Below are positions 5,936 to 10,910 of a stretch of DNA of 10,910 bases, one piece after another (position 1 is the stretch's first letter; each line of letters begins with the position of its first letter). Under the pieces are notes generated by a model. The model was not told the DNA's origin and did no database searches. It was given only the letters and a program-made list of their open reading frames with translations. The DNA lies in assembly GCA_964521105.1 (NCBI GenBank), contig CAZFPO010000103.1, positions 1-10,910 of the forward strand. Direction: 5' to 3'. Both the position numbers and the translations under genes were made by a program. Source of the DNA: JAQUGA01 sp964521105 (lineage in GTDB: Bacteria; Bacteroidota; Bacteroidia; Bacteroidales; WCHB1-69).

Positions 5936-8758
5936 CTATTTTATAAACCTTAACTCAACCCTTCGGTTTTTTGCACGACCAGCTTCAGTATCATTTGATG
6001 CTACTGGTTTTTTTGTTCCATAACCGATAATAACAAGTTTTTTTTCGTCACAACCTTCACTAATTAAGAAATCTTTAACTGCTTGAGCTCTTTTTTCGGA
6101 TAAAATCTGGTTTTTTTCTTCACCTCCAATGTTATCGGTATGACCGGCAATTTCTACTTGATAATTATTTGTTTTAATAATCTCAGCAACCCTTTTAAGT
6201 TCGGGTATAGAGTATGGTAACAACGTGCTTTCAGCAAAATTAAAAAATAGATTATTTATTTGTACCGATTTATTTTCGTCAACCATTTCTTTGAATTCAA
6301 CCAGCGTAATCTCTTTATAAATTTCAACCGCTTCTTTTGTTTTTCGCAAGTCAATATTGCTTGATACTGGAAAATATTTTTTGTGATTAACATAATAACC
6401 ATACATCTTACCTAAGGGCAAAACAATAAAAAAACTACCATCTTTTGGATCACTTTTAGATTGCCCAATACTTTTCCCAGTTTCTAAATCATCCCATCGA
6501 ATTTCTGAGGCTACCGGTTTACCTTCCTTATCTATCAATTTTCCGGAAATTGTTGCAACAAAATCTGGACGTAAAAATGCTGGCAACGTTAACCAATAAA
6601 TATCATCGTATTCGTTGCCGGTTGATTTTTTTGCAAAATAAGCCTTTTTACCATCGGTGGAAATCTTATAACCCCATTCGCTATTTTCGGTATTGATTTC
6701 TTTTCCTAAATTTATTGGTTCGCTCCAACAATTCCAGCAAGTGTCGGAAAGTCGGGTTGATTTAAAAACATCCATTTTACCCAATCCACCATGACCATCG
6801 GAGCTAAAATATAAGGTTTTCATATCAGGGTGTAGAAAAGGACTTCTGTCTGTATATGGTGTATTAATAACATTACCCAGATTAATCGGTTTGCCCCATT
6901 TCCCATCATCAAAAATAGAAACATAAATATCTGATTGGTGTAACGAATTACCATGATAATAATTACCAGGTGTTTGATGAATGTTATAATTTTCCTCCCT
7001 TACAGATGCGAAAAACAAAGCCTTACCATCGCTACTTATCATTCCATCGGCTTGCCATTTACCCGAATTTATATTTTGGGGATATTCAATTATTTCGGTC
7101 CACCCCGAACCGGTTTTTTCGGAATAATATAAAGAGCCCGACTTAAACACAATCATCGTAGTTCCATCTGATGAAATGCTTACAGGTGCATCGTTTGATT
7201 TAGTGGAAGATAAATCGGCAACTAGCTCTGCCTTAGTCCATTGACCAGATACTTTTCGGGAGTAAAAAATATCCTCACCCCCAATGTTATCGAGTCGGCT
7301 ATTTCCGCAAAAATAGAGGTTCTTTTCATCTCCCGTTATTACTGGAACATATTCTCCACCTTCAACCGTATTTATTGAGTTCCCTATTGAATTAATTTTA
7401 ACCGTATTATCAACTTTCTTTTCCATAATTGAAATTAAATTATCCAATTTTTGGGTTTTATTACCGAAAAACTCATAGTAGGTTTTTACTTTATTAATCG
7501 CAGATTTCCAGTCTTTTAAAATAATATCTTGTGAAATCAAATTTTGTAAAGCAACAAACGCTTTTTCTCGAGGTGCTGCTTGTCGAATATATTCATCGTA
7601 TTCAATAAAATAACTCGGATTATATGGCTCTTCAAGATGAAGTTTCTGGCTTAGTTCAATTAATTCAAAGTCTTTTTTCTTAATTTGTTTTAAACATTTA
7701 TCATCATACCTATAATAAAATTTATTTAGTGTTTCTTCCTCTCCATCGTTGGTATATAGGTCGTGTAAAACAATTAACGCATTTTCTCTTTTTTCACCAG
7801 TAAAATGCTTTACACAGAACTCTAACCCCGACAAAATTTCTGCTGATTTTGAAAATTCAAAAACACTGTCCAATGCAACCTCTATCCATGGATTATTCGG
7901 ATAATTTTCGACAAATAATTTATAGCTTTCTATTTTGTTTGGTTCTGTGTTTTCATAAAACTGTTTGGTTTGAAATAATTCCTTCGCTTTACTAAACTGA
8001 GGACTTTCGGGATAATCACTTGTAAAATCCTCATACGATTTTGACGTATTTATCGTTTCAGCTTCGGAATAAGCAATTTCGTATATCCTTTCATTTGCTT
8101 GACTCACCTCTTTTGCATTCGGATATCTGTTGATAAATTCTTTATAGTTATCAATCTTGTCTATTCTTTTTACTTCATTAAAAGCTAATTCGTCTCTTTT
8201 CATTATAGCATCTGGTATTTGAACTGCCTGGGGATAATGGTCTATAAAAAATTGATAAGATACTACTGAGTTTTTTTCGACAGCAATCTGAAAAGCAACC
8301 AAATCACGTTTTATTATAATTGCCTCTGTGTATTTCGATGGAATTTCAATATACACTTTTAAAAAGTTTTCGTACGTTTCAGTTTTATTATTGATTATAG
8401 CATCTTCCATTGCATTTCTGGCAATGGTGTCAATCATTCGTTCGATTTCATTGCTGTTAATTGGTATTTTATTTAGTTTTTTTATCACTTTTTCATCTTG
8501 AATTCGATGAAATAATTCGTTTGTTTTTATTATAGCATGGTATGATTTTTCAGCATCATAACCACTATATCCTCGATTAATAAATAAAAGAGACAATGAA
8601 TAATTTAATTCAATATCGTTTGGCTCTTTTTCAAGTTCTTTAAATATTTTTTTTTCAACCTTCGAAAATTTTCCCTTTTCAATTAGGTTTAAGTACGATT
8701 GCCCAAATGAAGTTGCAGACATTGCCAAAATCGCAATAAACAGCAGTATTTTATTCAT
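5936..8758 (-). CDS. OmpA-family envelope protein: helical repeats, PD40 propeller, regulatory domain, OmpA C-terminus (copy 2)
   Basis: The 940-residue product is identical to that of 1425-4247: signal peptide (residues 1-20, no lipobox), 37-residue helical repeats, five-bladed PD40 propeller (~456-726), carboxypeptidase-regulatory domain (~735-804) and OmpA peptidoglycan-binding domain (~830-939, Asp875 and Arg890). I chose the ATG at 8758; the frame extends to a GTG at 8785. It keeps the same -7 box at 8785-8792. It is the upstream gene of the second unit and probably reflects the parental upstream context, since the repeat 5' of it (9183-9330) has not been rebuilt by the junction. Confidence 0.92.
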   Translation of the reverse strand: MNKILLFIAILAMSATSFGQSYLNLIEKGKFSKVEKKIFKELEKEPNDIELNYSLSLLFINRGYSGYDAEKSYHAIIKTNELFHRIQDEKVIKKLNKIPINSNEIERMIDTIARNAMEDAIINNKTETYENFLKVYIEIPSKYTEAIIIKRDLVAFQIAVEKNSVVSYQFFIDHYPQAVQIPDAIMKRDELAFNEVKRIDKIDNYKEFINRYPNAKEVSQANERIYEIAYSEAETINTSKSYEDFTSDYPESPQFSKAKELFQTKQFYENTEPNKIESYKLFVENYPNNPWIEVALDSVFEFSKSAEILSGLEFCVKHFTGEKRENALIVLHDLYTNDGEEETLNKFYYRYDDKCLKQIKKKDFELIELSQKLHLEEPYNPSYFIEYDEYIRQAAPREKAFVALQNLISQDIILKDWKSAINKVKTYYEFFGNKTQKLDNLISIMEKKVDNTVKINSIGNSINTVEGGEYVPVITGDEKNLYFCGNSRLDNIGGEDIFYSRKVSGQWTKAELVADLSSTKSNDAPVSISSDGTTMIVFKSGSLYYSEKTGSGWTEIIEYPQNINSGKWQADGMISSDGKALFFASVREENYNIHQTPGNYYHGNSLHQSDIYVSIFDDGKWGKPINLGNVINTPYTDRSPFLHPDMKTLYFSSDGHGGLGKMDVFKSTRLSDTCWNCWSEPINLGKEINTENSEWGYKISTDGKKAYFAKKSTGNEYDDIYWLTLPAFLRPDFVATISGKLIDKEGKPVASEIRWDDLETGKSIGQSKSDPKDGSFFIVLPLGKMYGYYVNHKKYFPVSSNIDLRKTKEAVEIYKEITLVEFKEMVDENKSVQINNLFFNFAESTLLPYSIPELKRVAEIIKTNNYQVEIAGHTDNIGGEEKNQILSEKRAQAVKDFLISEGCDEKKLVIIGYGTKKPVASNDTEAGRAKNRRVELRFIK

Positions 8759-8784
8759 TTTCTCAGATTTGATATTTTGTCCCA

Positions 8785-8792
8785 CAAATATA
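8785..8792 (-). promoter_or_regulatory. Bacteroidota -7 box upstream of OmpA-family gene (copy 2)
   Basis: TATATTTG on the minus strand, identical to 4274-4281, 26 bases before the ATG at 8758; the -33 element is poor. Confidence 0.5.
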
Positions 8793-9182
8793 ATTCTTTA
8801 AGCTCAATTTATCTGTTTTTTGAGCCAAATTGTTTGTTTTAATGAGCTAGAAATGTTTGATTGTTGGCTTTTTATTGATATTTGCCACTAAGGCACTAGG
8901 ACTCAAAGGTTCACAAAGTTTTCAAATTTAATTGAGTAACCGAGTAACTTAGTCACCCAGTTACTTGGTTTCTTAGTCACTTTGAAACTTTGTGGCTTAG
9001 TGGCTATTTTTTTTATTCTGATTGTCATGTAGATTAAAACGCAGTGAAGCGTAGGATCTGGAAAACAGACTCTTCGTTCCGCTAACGCTCCACTCTGAGT
9101 GACAATTTTGTAGCCAAATTTCTACTGTGAAACACTGTGTAATTGCTTTAGCAAACTGTGTAACACTGTGCAAATCTTATTT

Positions 9183-9330
9183 CTGCCACAAAGACTCCAA
9201 GACACTAAGATTCACTAAGTTTTCAAATGTAACTGGGTGACTGAGTGACTATGTAACTGAATTACTTAGTCACTTGGTCACTTGGTTACTTTGTTACTTT
9301 GTCACTTTGTTACTTTGTGTCTTCGTGCTC
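9183..9330. repeat. Long octamer-period palindromic repeat, diverged third copy
   Basis: The first 41 bases match 161-201 with two differences. Then come four words of GTRACTNN type (9229-9260: gtaactgg, gtgactga, gtgactat, gtaactga) and eight words of the inverse type TTDGTYAC (9266-9329: ttagtcac, ttggtcac, ttggttac, tttgttac, tttgtcac, tttgttac, then two decayed words). The two halves are roughly reverse complements, so the element could form a long imperfect hairpin. It is the right-hand repeat that pairs with the left flank in the duplication. Confidence 0.75.
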
Positions 9331-9354
9331 ATACACGGATTGTAAAGTTGTCTG

Positions 9355-9504
9355 CTATAAAATTCTAAGAGGCATAACGTTTTTAGTCACCAAGTCATCA
9401 AAATTTTCTGCCGTGGTTGGGCTCAATAGTTCATACAACATTGAGGAATATTCTCTAGCTTTTTCAATAAAATCAATGATTTGCTGCTTCCTCGTTTCTA
9501 TCAT
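9355..9504 (-). CDS. Possible small protein, 49 residues, unknown
   Basis: The ATG at 9504 opens a 49-codon frame (MIETRKQQIIDFIEKAREYS… ending VMPLRIL, then TAG). The composition looks protein-like, with mixed charged and hydrophobic residues and a likely amphipathic helix in the first 25 residues, unlike random AT-rich translation. No signal peptide and no family recognised. The frame stays open 13 codons upstream without another ATG, so it could also be the end of a decayed gene. Like the BRO-N genes, its 3' end lies next to an octamer repeat. A weak -7-like box (CATCTTTG on the minus strand, 9525-9532) is 20 bases upstream. Confidence 0.4.
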   Translation of the reverse strand: MIETRKQQIIDFIEKAREYSSMLYELLSPTTAENFDDLVTKNVMPLRIL

Positions 9505-9556
9505 TTTATTTGTTTTTAAGTTCTCAAAGATGGTGTTTAAAACTTAATTTTTTTAA

Positions 9557-9593
9557 TTTTTGAGCTTTATCTTTTGTTTTATGAGCTAGAAAT
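9557..9593. repeat. Diverged copy of the 38-base upstream motif
   Basis: It shares TTTTTGAGC, TTTGTTTT and the exact 13-base end ATGAGCTAGAAAT with 4306-4343 and 8817-8854. In each place it lies 50-100 bases upstream of a minus-strand start codon. Confidence 0.5.
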
Positions 9594-9733
9594 AATACAT
9601 GATTAGTTAATCATTTTTCGCGAACAATGTATTTATGTTTATTGAAATTATTACATCCTTAACCTACTTCTTAATTTTTTCGTTCTGACAAAAAAAAATT
9701 AAAATTTTATTTTCGTATTTCAAAAGAATTGCT

Positions 9734-9741
9734 TAACTTTG
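9734..9741 (+). promoter_or_regulatory. Bacteroidota -7 box, plus strand
   Basis: TAACTTTG matches TAnnTTTG exactly in the context TTAACTTTGTATTA, typical of promoters in this phylum. No clear TTG is found 19-21 bases upstream (the region reads TTTTCG). A transcript from about 9747 would run into the hairpins at 9834-9995. Confidence 0.4.
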
Positions 9742-9833
9742 TATTATTAATTTCGCATATTTTATATTTTTGTATTGAGTTTTATATTTCAGAGATTTAG
9801 TTTAAGAATGTTATATTTAGGATGAAGTAAAAG

Positions 9834-9995
9834 CATGTTCTACTGCAAAAATGTCTGTAGTAGAATTATAACATGGACATATTAAGAATGAAGTACATTT
9901 TACTAATCGTAAGTTATCTCCTTACGTCAATATCTTATATTTAGTAGTGTTATGTAATTAAATAACATTACAGTAGTTAATACTGATTTGTCAGT
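9834..9995 (+). ncRNA. Candidate non-coding RNA: four successive hairpins
   Basis: Four inverted repeats follow one another. (1) CATGTT/AACATG (9834-9839 with 9870-9875) enclosing CTACTGCA/TGTAGTAG (9840-9847 with 9856-9863, one G-U), 14 pairs with one bulge. (2) CGTAAG/CTTACG (9908-9913 with 9921-9926). (3) AGTGTTAT/ATAACATT (9946-9953 with 9962-9969, one G-U). (4) ACTGA/TCAGT (9982-9986 with 9991-9995). A promoter-like box lies 93 bases upstream of the first. Short inverted repeats are common in AT-rich DNA, and only the first is striking. Confidence 0.25.
9873..9944 (+). CDS. Possible 23-residue hydrophobic peptide
   Basis: The reading is MDILRMKYILLIVSYLLTSISYI and then TAG: two positive charges near the N-terminus, then a hydrophobic stretch, like a small membrane peptide or an isolated signal sequence. 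Its start codon lies in the 3' arm of the first hairpin (9834-9875). No ribosome site or homologue supports it; chance is the main alternative. Confidence 0.15.
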   Translation: MDILRMKYILLIVSYLLTSISYI

Positions 9996-10361
9996 TAATA
10001 AATGTTTAAAAAGTTAGAATATAAATGTTATAGTATTTCTTTTGCATAAAGAAAAACTATTTTAAAAAGTATGTAATACACAATATGTTACATGTAAATT
10101 GTAGTTGTTATAAGGCTTCTTAATAAATTGGCTAAAATAATTTAGCAACAAGATGTTAATGTGTAAATCAATTCATGTATTAATGTATCTGCATGACTTT
10201 GATTGTATCCTAGTTTTTTTTTAAAATTGATATAATACAAGATACATCATCACGGCTACTTATTAAATTAATTAGCAGTATACTAAATATGATTTTTACT
10301 ATTTGGTTTTGAAATAAAATATTATTAACTTTAAAATTATTAATAATGAATAACACAAACA

Positions 10362-10712
10362 ATGAAAAGAGGAACTAAAAAATCCTCAAACAACCATGAA
10401 AAAAATATTACGAATTATATCATACAAATTCGAACTAAGAAATTTAAAGAAAAGAAGAAAGAAAAATTTAGAAAGATTATTTTACATGAACTCATAAATT
10501 TAATAAAAATGATTTTGACTAGATATATAATAACAGAAATCTTAAATAATCTTACATATACACATAATATATATCAACGAATAGGTGTTTTTCTGATTTT
10601 TTTGAGTTATATTAAACAGATTATGATTTTAAAAAATAATATAAAACCATTATGCATGATAATTAAGTTTGTTCTCAAATTAGTTAAGTTTTTCTTGTTT
10701 TTAAAAAAATAA
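10362..10712 (+). CDS. Doubtful 116-residue frame, unknown
   Basis: The product is nearly all Lys, Ile, Asn, Leu, Phe and Thr, as expected from translated AT-rich DNA. It is basic (KKFKEKKKEKFRK near residues 26-38) with hydrophobic stretches near residues 75-90 and 98-114. A loose promoter (TTG at 10303-10305, 20 bases, TAACTTTA at 10326-10333) lies upstream. Its last codons overlap the strong promoter at 10695-10724. I recognise no family and think it is probably not a gene; it could be a small membrane protein. Confidence 0.2.
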   Translation: MKRGTKKSSNNHEKNITNYIIQIRTKKFKEKKKEKFRKIILHELINLIKMILTRYIITEILNNLTYTHNIYQRIGVFLIFLSYIKQIMILKNNIKPLCMIIKFVLKLVKFFLFLKK

Positions 10713-10724
10713 CTTGTATATTTG
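10695..10724 (+). promoter_or_regulatory. Near-perfect Bacteroidota promoter, plus strand
   Basis: TTG at 10695-10697, a 19-base spacer, then TATATTTG at 10717-10724. This matches the Bacteroidota primary sigma consensus TTG-N19-TAnnTTTG in both parts and spacing, the only such full match noticed in the window. Transcription should start near 10730 and run into the structured element at 10809-10903. Confidence 0.65.
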
Positions 10725-10808
10725 TGTCAATTATTAACGAAAATTTATTGAATGAAAAAATAAAAGAAACACTAAAATATAGCGTTTAGCTGAATTCTGT
10801 TTCAGAAA

Positions 10809-10903
10809 CCGACCAAAATTTTTGAAGACAAACGGAGAGTAAGTAAAACGCCATGCGAAAGCGTGGTCGTTGTTTTACACTTGTTTGTCGGGTTCTTGGT
10901 CGG
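10809..10903 (+). ncRNA. Candidate structured RNA with four nested helices and GAAA tetraloop
   Basis: Four inverted repeats nest in strict order: CCGACCAA/TTGGTCGG (10809-10816 with 10896-10903), GACAAAC/GTTTGTC (10827-10833 with 10883-10889), GTAAAAC/GTTTTAC (10843-10849 with 10872-10878) and CCATGC/GCGTGG (10851-10856 with 10861-10866, one G-U), closed by loop GAAA (10857-10860). That is 28 pairs separated by internal loops. GAAA is a GNRA tetraloop only when read on the plus strand, the direction in which the promoter at 10695-10724 points. No family recognised; an untranslated leader element, retron-type RNA, or integron/mobile-element hairpin are alternatives. The window ends seven bases later. 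Confidence 0.5.
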
Positions 10904-10910
10904 ACCTCTG

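Larger units (their letters stand above)
4672..9182. repeat. Tandem duplication, unit copy 2 (4511 bp)
   Basis: This is the second head-to-tail copy of the unit at 161-4671. Identity continues for seven more bases beyond 9182 (CTGCCAC) and then breaks. Its octamer palindromes, 86-bp element and 3' motifs lie at the copy-1 positions plus 4511: 4674-4741, 4735-4770, 5867-5902, 8817-8854, 8882-9005 and 9021-9106. Confidence 0.95.
8759..9354. other. Intergenic repeat region upstream of second OmpA-family gene
   Basis: About 600 bases without a supported gene. It holds the shared 38-base motif (8817-8854), the octamer palindrome (8882-9005), the 86-bp element (9021-9106), the CACTGTG-rich stretch, and a second, different octamer repeat (9183-9330). 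The two octamer repeats in series make this a likely substrate for recombination or slippage. Confidence 0.75.
9505..10694. other. AT-rich region without a convincing gene
   Basis: About 1.2 kb of extremely AT-rich DNA. It holds a promoter-like box (9734-9741), a chain of hairpins (9834-9995), a possible 23-codon hydrophobic peptide (9873-9944), and one long plus-strand frame (10362-10712) whose composition looks like chance. No known RNA or mobile element was recognised. Confidence 0.6.

Noticed and set aside
161..9182. Composite transposon or insertion sequence as the cause of the duplication
   Set aside because: No transposase frame, no inverted repeats at the unit ends and no target-site duplication; the hybrid repeat at the junction is explained by recombination between direct repeats.
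9183..9330. CRISPR array
   Set aside because: The repeats are contiguous 8-base words with no unique spacers and no cas gene is present.
9299..9547. Plus-strand frame at 9299-9547
   Set aside because: It begins inside the octamer repeat and runs opposite the more protein-like 49-residue minus-strand frame; cysteine- and phenylalanine-rich with no family resemblance.
10809..10903. Integron attC site
   Set aside because: The length and imperfect pairing fit loosely, but no RYYYAAC/GTTRRRY core pair is seen at the ends, and no integrase or cassette genes are present. It stays an alternative only because the window stops here.

Overview
The DNA is very AT-rich and looks like a Bacteroidota chromosome (Bacteroidales/Marinilabiliales or Flavobacteriia type). 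Three things point there: minus-strand genes with no recognisable Shine-Dalgarno, several copies of the Bacteroidota promoter box TAnnTTTG (one with a TTG 19 bases upstream), and a periplasmic protein combining helical repeats, a PD40 propeller, a carboxypeptidase-regulatory fold and an OmpA C-terminal domain. No transposase, integrase, tRNA, rRNA or CRISPR array was seen.

Layout. Bases 1-160 hold the end of a palindromic intergenic repeat followed by three small hairpins. Bases 161-4671 and 4672-9182 are two head-to-tail copies of one 4511-bp unit. Both copies give identical proteins, and every non-coding stretch I compared is identical. Each unit carries two minus-strand genes: a 940-residue OmpA-family envelope protein (1425-4247 and 5936-8758) and, downstream in the direction of transcription, a 281-residue BRO-N/DinD-like protein (267-1112 and 4778-5623). 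The spacers hold palindromic repeats with an 8-base period and an 86-bp palindromic element. A third, diverged copy of the octamer repeat (9183-9330) follows the second unit. Differences between the flanking repeats place the duplication junction within about 7 bases (4672-4678), as expected if unequal recombination between dispersed repeats made the duplication. A recent real duplication and an assembly artefact look the same from sequence alone.

Bases 9331-10910 are different. There is one possible 49-residue minus-strand ORF (9355-9504), then about 1.2 kb of extremely AT-rich DNA without a convincing gene. It contains a promoter-like box (9734-9741) followed by a run of hairpins (9834-9995). 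At the right edge, a near-perfect Bacteroidota promoter (10695-10724) points into a nested four-helix structure capped by a GAAA tetraloop (10809-10903). This is the best candidate for an undescribed structured RNA.

How the genes might work together: the OmpA-type protein should sit in the periplasm and hold peptidoglycan, while the BRO-N protein should be a cytoplasmic DNA-binding or SOS-type protein. Nothing in the sequence shows that they act together. They share orientation, a related 36-base motif just after their stop codons, and joint duplication.
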